DNA of 57,322 nucleotides from Terriglobia bacterium (GCA_020073395.1 JAIQFF010000013.1:1-57322), one strand, 5' to 3'; shown: positions 38,288 to 47,474, counted from the first letter of the stretch. Numbers and translations are program-made. Notes: a model not told the origin generated them from the sequence alone.

Positions 38288-39078
38288 TACCAGGTGGAGG
38301 TTTCAGTTTCGGGGGTCATCGCGTTCACCACAACGCCGGTCACGCCCTGAGACCTGTCTCCCTGAGGCGCACCGGTTCCAGCCAGCGCCACGCCCACATC
38401 GATCATGACGTTCGCCGGCAAGCTGAAGCTGCAAATCTGCCAACGATCGCACTTAGCGAAGGACCTGAGATTGGCGGCCCAGAACGGCGGCGGATCAATG
38501 TTGTACATCCAGCGAGTGACCGTGGCTGAACTTTCGTCAGACGTCACTTTGATCGGTGCTTCAAGAATCTCGTGCTGGCCGATGCTCGAAGGGTGAACAA
38601 ATGTTTCATGCGACAAATCCATCAAGTTGTCCACTAGTAGTTGGTAGTTGCACTTTATGTGATAGCTGCTTCCTTCAAAAACCCAGCTGGGATCAGAGCA
38701 CCAGCGCAGGTCAGGAATCTTGGACACTTCCGCGATTGCGGGATCTCCAATCCACACCCAAACGAAGCGATGCCTTTCGGCCACGGGGTAACTTCGGATT
38801 GTGGCCTCCTTGTGGATGCCCTCCTGCCCCGGCATCCAGACGCATTTGCCGCTCTCGTTGAATTTGAGTCCGTGGTATTTGCAGACCAACTGATCACCTT
38901 GCAGAAACCCCTTGGACAGCGGCAAGAGACGGTGGGGACAGCAGTCTTCGAACGCGCACAGAGCACCGCTGGTTTGGCGATGCAGTATGATGGGCTCGCC
39001 ACAAACGGTTCGCCCAAAGGGCGCCCGCTTTATTTCATGGTCCCACGCTACGGCGTACCAGTAGTTCTCCAGAAACAT
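38164..39078 (-). CDS. VanA-type Rieske oxygenase, C-terminally truncated
   Basis: Rieske non-haem iron oxygenase large subunit of the vanillate O-demethylase (VanA) group: would demethylate vanillate to protocatechuate. Starts MFLENYWYAVAWDHEIKRAP. Rieske cluster: CCPHRLLPLSKGF and LVCKYHGLKF (Cys-His, Cys-His). Mononuclear iron: DNLMDLSHETFVHPSS (Asp, His, His) with Tyr-rich tail GMARNFQTDDRG. The C-terminus stops at about FGED where VanA continues for some 55 more residues; about ten of its last residues are read from antisense of the PQQ gene. The missing part includes the C-terminal helices, so activity is doubtful. No VanB-like reductase gene is nearby. It lies downstream of the methyltransferase with a 95-base gap. 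Confidence 0.88.
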   Translation of the reverse strand: MFLENYWYAVAWDHEIKRAPFGRTVCGEPIILHRQTSGALCAFEDCCPHRLLPLSKGFLQGDQLVCKYHGLKFNESGKCVWMPGQEGIHKEATIRSYPVAERHRFVWVWIGDPAIAEVSKIPDLRWCSDPSWVFEGSSYHIKCNYQLLVDNLMDLSHETFVHPSSIGQHEILEAPIKVTSDESSATVTRWMYNIDPPPFWAANLRSFAKCDRWQICSFSLPANVMIDVGVALAGTGAPQGDRSQGVTGVVVNAMTPETETSTWYHWGMARNFQTDDRGLTFRIRDGQAAVFGEDPASWSVWVLL

Positions 39079-39172
39079 GATCGGCCTCCGTAGTCTCTTT
39101 GTCGCCCTCAAGGGACTTCTGTCTTCCGCGCAGGCATCCCGTACTCGCTTCGAAGACGAGACCGCAGTCCCG

Positions 39173-40819
39173 TCAACCCGATCGCGCGGCGAGGAAATTA
39201 ATGCTCACGGTTCCCAACTCGGACGGCGGAAATTCGCATTGATAGCGCGAATCCGTGTGTAGCCCAGCTTCACGGACGCAATCCAGAAATATAGGAATCT
39301 CCACCAGATATTGATCTGAGAATCCATGGGTGCCGTCATATGCGACGGCAGGGGTCTTCTGCAGGTTCGCGGCCGTAAGCTCGGGCGGCAGCGTGTGCAG
39401 TTCCAACACGATGAGTCCGAAGCGGCCGACGTAAGGCGCCCAGCGGCGCAGATGCCGCACCAGGTTCTCTTCCAGTTCATCGGGAAGTATTTCCTGGCCC
39501 AGGTACGCGAACGCGCCGCTGCATCTTGCCGCGCGGCTACCCTTCACATAACCGGCGGGCGGAATGTATGGACGATTGTGGTCCAGAAACGAACGCACGT
39601 GCAGCAGATCGTGAATATCAAGGCCGATCGCTTCCAGATCTCCCGCCAGCAGTGCCGGGCGGTTGATGTCTCCGTAGATGACGTGGTATTGCGGGATCTC
39701 CGCTTTGCGCATCGTCAGCTTGGTGACCCGCCGGGCCACCTTGTTGAAGTCTGCGCCCACCATGATGAGCGGCTGCTGGGCCAGGACCTGGCCGCGGGCT
39801 GTCTGGTTTTTGACCACCTGATACAAGTGCTCCAGAAAGCTGCCGTCGCCGCAGCCCATGTCGCAGATGCCCTTGGGTTGAGCATCGAGCGGACGGTTGA
39901 AGATCTCGAGGATGATCTCATCCACTTTCGTGAAGTACGTTTTGTGCGCGCCTCCGCTGCCCCACACGTTCATGCCCCGGTCGACCAGCAGTTCGATCCC
40001 ATTTTCGTCGATGCGAGGAATGCGCGGATTTCCGAAGATTAGCGTGCTGACTACGTTGAACATCGGCAGATAGGAAACCGTCACGCCATACGACGCACTG
40101 ATCTGCGCTGCGTAACGGCCGCAGGGAGTCAGAGCAACCCGGTTATTTTCACGCGAGAGCCATCCCTGAATGCCGAGCAGATCAAAAATGCATTCCAGGT
40201 TCTCGCGGTTTCCGTTCAAGGCATCGGGACTGGCCGGCCCTCGCGCCAGTGTTGCCAGAATGCCGCCGCGCGACAGGGCTACCATGGACGGGCCGATCAG
40301 CACACCATCGAGATGGCCACGGATTTGTTCGAACACCTTGGCTTCGACCTCATCGCCAGGCAGAGCCAAGCCCCACCGGTTCGCTGATCTGGACACCAAG
40401 TCTGGAAACGACGGCAAGCCCTGCGCGTTGGGGTCACCGAAGACAAAATCTTCGAGAAAAACTGCCTTGGGAGTAAACGGCAGCACTTCAGCGTAAAGCG
40501 GAGGAGCAAGGGATGTTGCGATCGCGCCCTCGCGCGTCAGCAGGTAAGTCATCTTCCTGCCGTTGTCACTGGCTGTTCGCTTTATCCAACCGCAGGAAGC
40601 CAGCAGCCGCAGGGCAACTCGCAGGTAGCCCCGGTTGGCACGGGTGTGGTCCATAATTTCATCGAGGGTTACTTCGTCCGAAGCGCTATGGAAAAGCTCG
40701 AACACCTTGCGGTCGGCAAGTGCCCTGACGGTGGGGGCGATAACGATTCCGGAGAGATGGTTGAATACCCCCGCTCGAACTCCCGATTTTTGTGCTTCGG
40801 AGATAGATACATCCGCCAT
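39173..40819 (-). CDS. Two-winged-helix SAM-dependent methyltransferase
   Basis: A 548-residue protein with an unusual N-terminal half. The methyltransferase core is at about 310-450, with ICDMGCGDGSFLEHLYQVVK (motif I) and ADFNKVARRVTKLTMRK. The first 300 residues hold two winged-helix-like stretches: LADRKVFELFHSASDEVTLDEIMDHT and FDLLGIQGWLSRENNRVALTPCG, the style of small-molecule O-methyltransferase dimerisation domains. GAGGGG before the ATG gives a strong start. It begins 21 bases after the MetE-like gene upstream, so they are co-transcribed. Relation to AprA-type methyltransferases of polyketide pathways is possible but unproved. Substrate unknown. Confidence 0.75.
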   Translation of the reverse strand: MADVSISEAQKSGVRAGVFNHLSGIVIAPTVRALADRKVFELFHSASDEVTLDEIMDHTRANRGYLRVALRLLASCGWIKRTASDNGRKMTYLLTREGAIATSLAPPLYAEVLPFTPKAVFLEDFVFGDPNAQGLPSFPDLVSRSANRWGLALPGDEVEAKVFEQIRGHLDGVLIGPSMVALSRGGILATLARGPASPDALNGNRENLECIFDLLGIQGWLSRENNRVALTPCGRYAAQISASYGVTVSYLPMFNVVSTLIFGNPRIPRIDENGIELLVDRGMNVWGSGGAHKTYFTKVDEIILEIFNRPLDAQPKGICDMGCGDGSFLEHLYQVVKNQTARGQVLAQQPLIMVGADFNKVARRVTKLTMRKAEIPQYHVIYGDINRPALLAGDLEAIGLDIHDLLHVRSFLDHNRPYIPPAGYVKGSRAARCSGAFAYLGQEILPDELEENLVRHLRRWAPYVGRFGLIVLELHTLPPELTAANLQKTPAVAYDGTHGFSDQYLVEIPIFLDCVREAGLHTDSRYQCEFPPSELGTVSINFLAARSG

Positions 40820-40840
40820 GCCACCCCTCGTGAGAGAAAC

Positions 40841-41845
40841 CTAGACTCGTCCTTCGAACAGATCCCTTCCCTGGACCAGGGCCCGCATCTTGCGGTCTAC
40901 GACACTGCGTTGCAGCATCCAGAATCCGCAATCGGGATGAACATAGTGCAGCCGCTCCGGCCCGAGCACCTTCGTTATTTGCTCAATACGAGACGCGATC
41001 AGTTCCGGGCTCTCCACTTCATTGTCTTTGATGTCAATTACGCCGATGCCCAGGCCGATCTTGGGGTTGAGATCAGACAAGACTTCCAGTTCGTCGTAAC
41101 CGCGCCGCGCGAACTCGAGCACCAGGTGATCGGCATGGAGAGAGTTCAGGAAGGGAATCAAATCGCGCCAGAAACCGCGAAGCTGCGGCTGCCCGCCATA
41201 GTTTCCGAAGCACACGTGAACCGCTCTTTCATTCAGTATGCCGTCAAGCACATGATTCACAGCTTCGGCGGCCCAGGAGGCATCTTCAGGAAAACCAATA
41301 ATCGAAGCCTCATCCAGTTGCACCGTTTCCGCCTCGATCAGTTCGATCTGGCGACGCAGGATCGCAGCGATGTCCATCGCCAGATCAGGCAGGTCCTTAT
41401 AGAAACAGTTGGTCAACTGGCGCGACAGCATATGCGGCCCTGTGCAGGTGAACTTAAGCGGCGTGCGGGTCAGGGCGCTGACGAACTCGTAATCCCGAGG
41501 CAGATTGAGAGTTCCCTCATGCACTTTCGCGACAACCATACCGGCAGTGAGAAGCCCATACCCCGATGCCTGGTCGGGCCGGGAACGATCAAAGTCAGAG
41601 ACCGAATAGTGTTTGCGGATGCCGTCCATTCGGGAGGCGAAGTAGTCCACCATTCCATTGGCCTCGGGATGGCTGGGATCGAAGCGCATCAGCTCGCCGT
41701 CGGTGATCAGGTCCAATCCGGCGAGTTCCTGGGTCTTCAGCACCGCCATTACGGCATCGCGCATTACCAGGCGGGAAATGTTTCCGACCAGCCAGGAAGG
41801 TACCGGGTAACTCCCAACCACCGTGGTCTTGACTTTCTGGCCCAT
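40841..41845 (-). CDS. MetE-core (cobalamin-independent methionine synthase-like) protein 1
   Basis: A 334-residue protein of the MetE C-terminal type, a zinc-dependent methyl or thiol-transferase barrel. The zinc ligands are all visible: His and Cys in AVHVCFGNYGG, Glu in LVLEFARRGYD, and Cys in HPDCGFWML near the C-terminus. The N-terminal MetE half is absent, as in archaeal core enzymes and epoxyalkane:coenzyme M transferases. ATG at 41845 has GAGGAA eight bases upstream; a TTG two codons earlier is also in frame. It heads the operon MetE-core - methyltransferase - Rieske. The methyl acceptor is unknown. Confidence 0.8.
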   Translation of the reverse strand: MGQKVKTTVVGSYPVPSWLVGNISRLVMRDAVMAVLKTQELAGLDLITDGELMRFDPSHPEANGMVDYFASRMDGIRKHYSVSDFDRSRPDQASGYGLLTAGMVVAKVHEGTLNLPRDYEFVSALTRTPLKFTCTGPHMLSRQLTNCFYKDLPDLAMDIAAILRRQIELIEAETVQLDEASIIGFPEDASWAAEAVNHVLDGILNERAVHVCFGNYGGQPQLRGFWRDLIPFLNSLHADHLVLEFARRGYDELEVLSDLNPKIGLGIGVIDIKDNEVESPELIASRIEQITKVLGPERLHYVHPDCGFWMLQRSVVDRKMRALVQGRDLFEGRV

Positions 41846-42000
41846 GCGCAAGGTTCCTCAGGAGTAAACCGCTCGAAACGGGAACATAATACCCCGCTTT
41901 CGCAAACGTTGGGATGTGGTGGCCTTGGGTAATCCCTGGTACCCGCAACGATACCGTCTTGTAGGTCGCTTCCAATTCGGAGTAAATTGATGCCCGTTTG

Positions 42001-43116
42001 ATGGAGGCTCTTGTGTACCGCAGCGATGTCGTGGGCAGTCTTCTCCGTCCGGCGTACCTGAAAGATGCGAGGGACCAATATGCGTCGAACCAGCTGACGG
42101 ATGCCGCCTTCAAGCGCATCGAAGATCGCGCCGTGGACGAAGCGGTTGACTTGCAGGCTCGCTCCGGTGTTGAGGTTCTTACTGACGGCGAAGTGCGCCG
42201 CTATGCCTTCTACGGCCACCTGATCGACGCCGTTGAGGGATTTGACAAATTTGGTGGCTGGGCCATTCCCTTTCGCAACGAGAAAGGCGAGGAGTTGGTC
42301 CTACCGCGTCCCGTAGTGGTGTCGCGCTTGCGCCGCAAGCGTCCCCTCTGCGCCGAGGAGTTTACTTACCTGCGGGCGCGTACGAAACATCCCGCGAAGA
42401 CCACGATGATCAGCGCCCAGCAGGCGGCAGCCTACTACGATAAGACAAAGTCCGCGGGCGCCTATCCAACCGTGGACGCTTATCTAGCTGATCTCGTCCA
42501 GATTCTCCGAGATGAAGTGGATGAGCTCATCCGCCTGGGCTGCACCTACATCCAAATCGATTCGCCACAATACACCGCCCTCCTCGACCCTCAGCTGCGC
42601 GAAGGCTACCGGCAGCGGGGCAATGATCCCGACCGCCTGCTCGATCTTTCCATCGAAATGGACAACGCGGTAATCGGCGAACATCCCGGCATCATCTTCG
42701 GGCTGCACCTCTGCCGGGGAAACAACCAGAGCAAGTTCTACGCCGCGGGCGATTACGGCCCGATCACCAAGGTATTTCGCAAGACCCACTTCCACCGCTT
42801 CCTGCTGGAATACGACGACGAACGTTCCGGCGGCTTCGAACCCTTGCGGCAGGTTCCCGACGACCGGACCGTCGTGCTCGGGCTGGTGAGTTCAAAGAAG
42901 GCGGCGCTGGAGAGCAAAGACGAACTGAAACATCGCGTTGAGCAGGCTTCTGCGTTTGTGCCGCTGGAGCGGCTGGCCCTCAGTCCGCAGTGTGGTTTTG
43001 CGTCCACCATTGAGGGCAACTTGCTGAGCATGGCAGACCAGGAGGCAAAACTGCGTCTGGTGGCAGAAACGGCGCGCGAAGTCTGGGGCAAGCCGGTTCC
43101 AGCGGTTCATGCCTAG
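42001..43116 (+). CDS. MetE-core protein 2, divergent paralogue
   Basis: A second MetE-core protein, 371 residues, transcribed away from the first. Zinc ligands: His and Cys in FGLHLCRGNNQSKF, Glu in LLEYDDERSGGFEP, Cys in LSPQCGFAST. The opening VLYRSDVVGSLLRP-like LVYRSDVVGSLLRPAYL is the family start. The ATG at 42001 overlaps a TGA of a three-codon frame (ATG CCC GTT TGA, 41990-42001) whose own GGAG lies at 41979-41982. Sequence similarity to the other copy is only at motif level, so the two probably act on different substrates. A PaaR-type operator lies 90 bases after its stop. Confidence 0.82.
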   Translation: MEALVYRSDVVGSLLRPAYLKDARDQYASNQLTDAAFKRIEDRAVDEAVDLQARSGVEVLTDGEVRRYAFYGHLIDAVEGFDKFGGWAIPFRNEKGEELVLPRPVVVSRLRRKRPLCAEEFTYLRARTKHPAKTTMISAQQAAAYYDKTKSAGAYPTVDAYLADLVQILRDEVDELIRLGCTYIQIDSPQYTALLDPQLREGYRQRGNDPDRLLDLSIEMDNAVIGEHPGIIFGLHLCRGNNQSKFYAAGDYGPITKVFRKTHFHRFLLEYDDERSGGFEPLRQVPDDRTVVLGLVSSKKAALESKDELKHRVEQASAFVPLERLALSPQCGFASTIEGNLLSMADQEAKLRLVAETAREVWGKPVPAVHA

Positions 43117-43421
43117 TCGCGATTAGGTTGTTCCATGGTGCATTAGTTCGCATTTGTCTTGACACCTGAGTGAGCTCATGGACAGTACTACGGCTCAGTT
43201 AGCGAACGGACGTTCGATAGACAAATGGGAGCCGGAGAATTTTCAGATTCCATCCCCAGTTGTGATCTGCCATAGCGGTTGCGCGGTGGTTCTTGGCCCC
43301 GCCTGTGTTACCAGCCAAGTCTCGCATCGCGAAGGCCATTTGTGGTCAGGCTGGTTGCCCAGCCAGGCCAAGAAGCTAGATGGCAACGTCTGCCATCGCT
43401 TGAAAGCTCCGGGAGGCGCAT
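43117..43421 (+). promoter_or_regulatory. Upstream region of the TonB receptor, with a -35 box and operator
   Basis: A perfect TTGACA lies at 43159-43164; no good -10 is seen at the usual distance. The near-palindrome CGAACGGACGTTCG spans 43203-43216, flanked by TTAG and ATAG, about 206 bases before the receptor ATG. The short frame from 43178 is not credible. The rest, up to GGGAGG at the receptor start, shows no other structure. Confidence 0.6.
43203..43216. promoter_or_regulatory. PaaR-type operator, site A
   Basis: CGAACG-GA-CGTTCG, a perfect inverted repeat with a two-base centre. It fits C-N-AACG-NN-CGTT-N-G, the pattern I recall for the TetR-type repressor PaaR of Thermus. The same core recurs at three further promoters in the module, one in front of the tetR gene itself. 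Confidence 0.7.
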
Positions 43422-46400
43422 ATGAAGTCACGCCGGTTGTTTTCCGTCCTGGTCGTTTCCTTGTTAGCCGCGCTGCTCACCTTACCCGCAGCCGGTCAAG
43501 CCACCATCAGCCTCGCCCAACTAAACGGCACCGTGGTGGACACGAGCGGTCGCGCGGTGGTGGGGGCCAGCGTCACCCTACGGTCCCTCGATACGAACCA
43601 GTTTTACAACGCCTCGACGAACACTTCCGGGTTCTATATCCTGCCCAGCCTTTCGCCCGGACTCTACGACTTGACGGCTTCGTATAGCGGCTTCGGTAAA
43701 TTTACGCAGACCGGTATCGCGCTCTCCGTCGGCCAAACGGCCACGATCAACATAACTTTGAAAGTCGCCGCAGCCGGCGAGACCGTCGTAGTCACCACCG
43801 AGGCGCCCGTGGTTGAAACCACGCGTACCGAAATCAGCCAGGTCATCGACACCAAGCAAATCGCGGACCTGCCTACGGCCAGCCGCCGCTTCACGGATTT
43901 CGCCTTGCTGACGCCGGGAGTTGCCAGCAGCCGCACCAGCCTGGGTACGACCTTCACCGAGTTTGAGGTTACCCAGATTTCTTTCGGCGGCATGCGCTCC
44001 TTCAGCAACGAGATCACGGTGGACGGCGCCGATTTCGTCAACACCATAAGTGGCGTGCAACGCGCCACTCCGCCGCAGGAGTCCGTGCAGGAATTCCGCG
44101 TGGTGAACAATAGTTTCGGCTCGGAGTATGGCCGCGCCCTGGGTGGGATCGTCAACATCGTTACTAAAACTGGCAGCAATACCTTGCACGGTTCGGCTTA
44201 CGATTATCTCCAGAACACGGCCACCAACGCGCGGTCGCTTCTGCAGCCCAGCCCGTTACCCTACGTCGTGCGGCAAAATCAGTTTGGTGCAGCGCTGGGC
44301 GGACCCGTCAAGAAAGATCGGACGTTTTTCTTTCTGAACTACGAAGGACAGCGCCGCGGGGAGTCTCCCACCTACGCGCCTGATCTCATCAACAACCTTG
44401 CAGAAATTAATCAGGCCAAGGCATTCATGGGGCTGTCACCCGAGGGTTGCCAGCTTCCTCCCGCGCAATGCACCGGCACGCCCTTTTCGTACCTCAATTC
44501 CACACTGAAGACCTTTCACAACGACTACGGCTTCGCCAGACTGGACCATCAGATCAGCAACAACAACCGGCTGGCGCTGCGCTATGTGGTGGAGGATGCG
44601 CGCGACACCGGCGAGTTGATCGGCAACACTGAAGATGGCGGTGGCATCGGCACTCCCAGCGGGGGCCGCAATTTGTTTATTCGCGATCAGTCGGTGGTGG
44701 GTACGGTGAATTCGGTGCTAAGGCCTTCCCTGGTCAACACTGCCCTGTTTCAGTATTCGCGGCGGCACTACAACTTTCCGGGTGCTACCGGCGAGCCCGA
44801 TCTTAGCGTGGTCAACGACCTGGAAATGGGCCACAACTTCGGGACCTACGACGCTATCTACGAGAGCCGTGTGCAAGGTTCGGACTCGATCTCCTGGGTC
44901 AAAGGCAATCACCTGGCGAAATTCGGCTTCGATGGAAACTACCTCTGGAGCTACAACAACTATCCGGGGTTTACTCCGGAGAGGATTGTGTTTCCGAATC
45001 TTGGCTGCGTCTACGCCTTCGCAAATTACGTGGAAGGACAAAGGACGGGAACACCGGGAACGCTGCCAGGAGCCTCGGCGTGCCCTTTGGATCCGGCCGC
45101 GCAGGGCATATCGGTCGTTTACTTTGGAGTCGCACTGCCGAGAACGGGCTTTGCGAACGGCGCTGTTCCGCCTCCGGCCACCGGCTCCGGCTTTGACAGC
45201 GGCTGGCCGAACGCCTTTCCCACGGACCTCTATTCCAACTACGCCTATACCTTAAACCATGGGTATTGGGGCTTCTTTGCCCAGGACCAGTGGCGACTGA
45301 CGCCGAAGCTGACCTTGAATTACGGTTTGCGCTGGGACTTTGAATCAGGCCTGGGCAACGTCATCAACGCGGACTATCGAGGTTTTCAACCGCGTGTGGG
45401 GTTTGCCTATTCTCCCGATGGGAAAACCGTTGTCCGCGCGGGGTTCGGGCTGTTTTTCGACCGGAACAACATGACTTTCTTCTTCACTACCGGGAACCAG
45501 AAGACAATACCGGGTTATCTGTGCAATCCACCCACGAATGATCCGTCTTGCGCCGGCGTGACTCCAGTGGTCACACCCATGGTCCATAACGGAGCGGCGA
45601 ACGGAGGCTGGCAACTAGCGGCGCTCCCTGGCGAACCGGCGGCACCCGCGGAACTGGTTGCCTTGAGCATTCTTGCCGGCCAGCCCTATCCGGCGCAGAC
45701 CCTGTCCGGTGCTTGCCCACCGGCTTGCGGAGTCGGTGCGGGAGGCATTCAACGCGATGGCCGGCTGCCGTATGCGGAACAGGCAAGCCTGGAAATCGAT
45801 CGCCAGTTTGGACGCGGACTGACACTTAATGTTGGTTATTTGTTCGTGGCCGCGCACAAACTGGTGCGCGGAAATAACCTCAACGTGCCCTGCCAGGTGG
45901 GCACGCAAAAGCCAGGCAATCCGACCGATGTTCAGGGTTTGTTGAACCCGGATGGCACGCTTAGTCCCTGCCAGGGAACCCCCACACTCGGCCCGCTGGG
46001 CCTGGGCCCGATTTTCTCGGCACTGCCTTTTGGCCCGGTTCCATCGGCGACCAGTACCTGCCCTATGCCTTACCAGTCTCCCTTTCCTTTCGGAGGCAGT
46101 CCCACCGGCTTTGCCTGTCTGGGAAATCCGGCAGGATTTGAATTCGCGGGTGCGCCGTTTACCCCTTTGAGCGCCGGTCTGCTGGACTACAACAATAATG
46201 TCGCAAATGCGATCTATCACGGTTTGACCGTCAGCGCACTAGAGAGGATGGGGAAGTATTTCAACCTGACGGCTAACTACACGTACTCGCACACCATTGA
46301 CAATGGCAATTTCACCACCTTCATCAACCTGCCGGTGAACCAGTTTGATTATCAGGCGGAGCGCGCCAACTCCAACCAGGATGCGCGTCACCGCTTTGTC

Positions 46401-47006
46401 GCAAACTTCACAGCCACTGCCCCCAATCACGGTTTCGCCCGCGACTTTGAGTTCAGCAGCATCGTCACGTTGCAATCGGGGCGCCCATTCACATTGTTTG
46501 TCGGGAGCGGTAGTCTGGGTGATCTGGCAGGCCCCAACACGGACCGCGTTGGAGGTCCCCCGGTCGTGGGTGGTTGCACCTCGGTGTCGAACTGTGCTAC
46601 CCAGGTGTCGAGAAACACCTACGTCGGCGACAAGCTGTACGTTTGGGATGCACGCCTCTCGCGAAGCTTCAAAATCGGAGAGCACATGGGGCTGCGGTTC
46701 TCCGTCGATGCCTTTAACCTGTTGAATCGGGGCAATATCGACGAGGTCAGTTCGGTTTACGGATCGCCGGTGTTCTGTGGAAGCAGCCCTGTGATTCCTC
46801 AGCACTTTAACGACGCTGCGACTTTGGCCATCCAGAACGGATCAGTTTCCTGCGCTTCGCAACAGGCGGCGGCGGCACCGCCGGCGTGGCTTGCGAAGGG
46901 CATGATCCCGGTCTCAATTCCCAATACTCCAAACCCTGTCTTCGGGAGGCCGAGGACAATGCTGAATCCACGGCAGATTCAGTTTGCTCTGAAGTTCATG
47001 TTCTAG
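43422..47006 (+). CDS. TonB-dependent receptor, Oar-like
   Basis: Outer-membrane transporter of the large Acidobacteria type: signal peptide MKSRRLFSVLVVSLLAALLT, a carboxypeptidase-regulatory beta-sandwich (about 28-115, with LNGTVVDTSGRAVVGASVTL and GFYILPSLSPGLYDLTAS), plug (about 125-260, with VTVDGADFVN-like NEITVDGADFVNTISG), then a 22-strand barrel to the C-terminal Phe in QIQFALKFMF. 1194 residues, typical length. GGGAGG six bases before the ATG. No TonB box is obvious. The likely load is a sugar, peptide or aromatic-acid conjugate; the next gene, a cytochrome c, may be co-transcribed. Site A lies upstream. Confidence 0.93.
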   Translation: MKSRRLFSVLVVSLLAALLTLPAAGQATISLAQLNGTVVDTSGRAVVGASVTLRSLDTNQFYNASTNTSGFYILPSLSPGLYDLTASYSGFGKFTQTGIALSVGQTATINITLKVAAAGETVVVTTEAPVVETTRTEISQVIDTKQIADLPTASRRFTDFALLTPGVASSRTSLGTTFTEFEVTQISFGGMRSFSNEITVDGADFVNTISGVQRATPPQESVQEFRVVNNSFGSEYGRALGGIVNIVTKTGSNTLHGSAYDYLQNTATNARSLLQPSPLPYVVRQNQFGAALGGPVKKDRTFFFLNYEGQRRGESPTYAPDLINNLAEINQAKAFMGLSPEGCQLPPAQCTGTPFSYLNSTLKTFHNDYGFARLDHQISNNNRLALRYVVEDARDTGELIGNTEDGGGIGTPSGGRNLFIRDQSVVGTVNSVLRPSLVNTALFQYSRRHYNFPGATGEPDLSVVNDLEMGHNFGTYDAIYESRVQGSDSISWVKGNHLAKFGFDGNYLWSYNNYPGFTPERIVFPNLGCVYAFANYVEGQRTGTPGTLPGASACPLDPAAQGISVVYFGVALPRTGFANGAVPPPATGSGFDSGWPNAFPTDLYSNYAYTLNHGYWGFFAQDQWRLTPKLTLNYGLRWDFESGLGNVINADYRGFQPRVGFAYSPDGKTVVRAGFGLFFDRNNMTFFFTTGNQKTIPGYLCNPPTNDPSCAGVTPVVTPMVHNGAANGGWQLAALPGEPAAPAELVALSILAGQPYPAQTLSGACPPACGVGAGGIQRDGRLPYAEQASLEIDRQFGRGLTLNVGYLFVAAHKLVRGNNLNVPCQVGTQKPGNPTDVQGLLNPDGTLSPCQGTPTLGPLGLGPIFSALPFGPVPSATSTCPMPYQSPFPFGGSPTGFACLGNPAGFEFAGAPFTPLSAGLLDYNNNVANAIYHGLTVSALERMGKYFNLTANYTYSHTIDNGNFTTFINLPVNQFDYQAERANSNQDARHRFVANFTATAPNHGFARDFEFSSIVTLQSGRPFTLFVGSGSLGDLAGPNTDRVGGPPVVGGCTSVSNCATQVSRNTYVGDKLYVWDARLSRSFKIGEHMGLRFSVDAFNLLNRGNIDEVSSVYGSPVFCGSSPVIPQHFNDAATLAIQNGSVSCASQQAAAAPPAWLAKGMIPVSIPNTPNPVFGRPRTMLNPRQIQFALKFMF

Positions 47007-47042
47007 GAGGTTGCAGCGGATCTTGAGTCCAGGGAGGAAGAT

Positions 47043-47474
47043 ATGGCTATTCGCTTCATACTCTGCTGCTCTGTATTATTCGGCACTGGGATGTTTTCTT
47101 CCGCCCAGGATCAGAAGGCCGAGATCAAGCATGCCCCGGCTGCACCCACCTCAGCCGCTTCTGGCAAGCAGATGTTCAGGGCGTATTGCGCGTCGTGTCA
47201 CGGAGAAGACGCGAAGGGCGATGGGCCCGCAGCCACCGCGCTGAAACAGCCTCCGGCTGACCTTACGGCGCTCGCCAAGGCTAACGGGGGCAAGTACCCC
47301 GCGCTGAGGGTGACCAGCGTCCTACGCGGCCAGACCACACTCGCCGCGCATGGCTCCCAGGAGATGCCGGTGTGGGGCGCGGTATTCTGGAAAATGAGCG
47401 GTGGGCACGAAGGTGAGGTCCAGCAACGGATCGTCAACCTGAACCGCTATATCGAGTCGCTGCAGGCAAACTGA
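47043..47474 (+). CDS. Small exported cytochrome c
   Basis: A 143-residue periplasmic c-type cytochrome. Signal peptide FILCCSVLFGTGMFSSA; haem-binding CASCHGEDAKGDG (Cys-x-x-Cys-His near residue 50); the axial Met is likely in GSQEMPVWGAVF. It begins 36 bases after the TonB receptor with GGGAGG upstream, so likely co-transcribed. It could carry electrons from the PQQ dehydrogenase about 9 kb upstream to the respiratory chain. Confidence 0.9.
   Translation: MAIRFILCCSVLFGTGMFSSAQDQKAEIKHAPAAPTSAASGKQMFRAYCASCHGEDAKGDGPAATALKQPPADLTALAKANGGKYPALRVTSVLRGQTTLAAHGSQEMPVWGAVFWKMSGGHEGEVQQRIVNLNRYIESLQAN

Noticed and set aside
40646..41932. 428-codon plus-strand frame over MetE-core 1
   Set aside because: Antisense to a gene with all zinc-site motifs; no recognisable domain of its own.
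43178..43687. 169-codon frame before the TonB receptor
   Set aside because: Overlaps operator A and runs out of phase into the receptor gene; no coding character beyond its first few residues.
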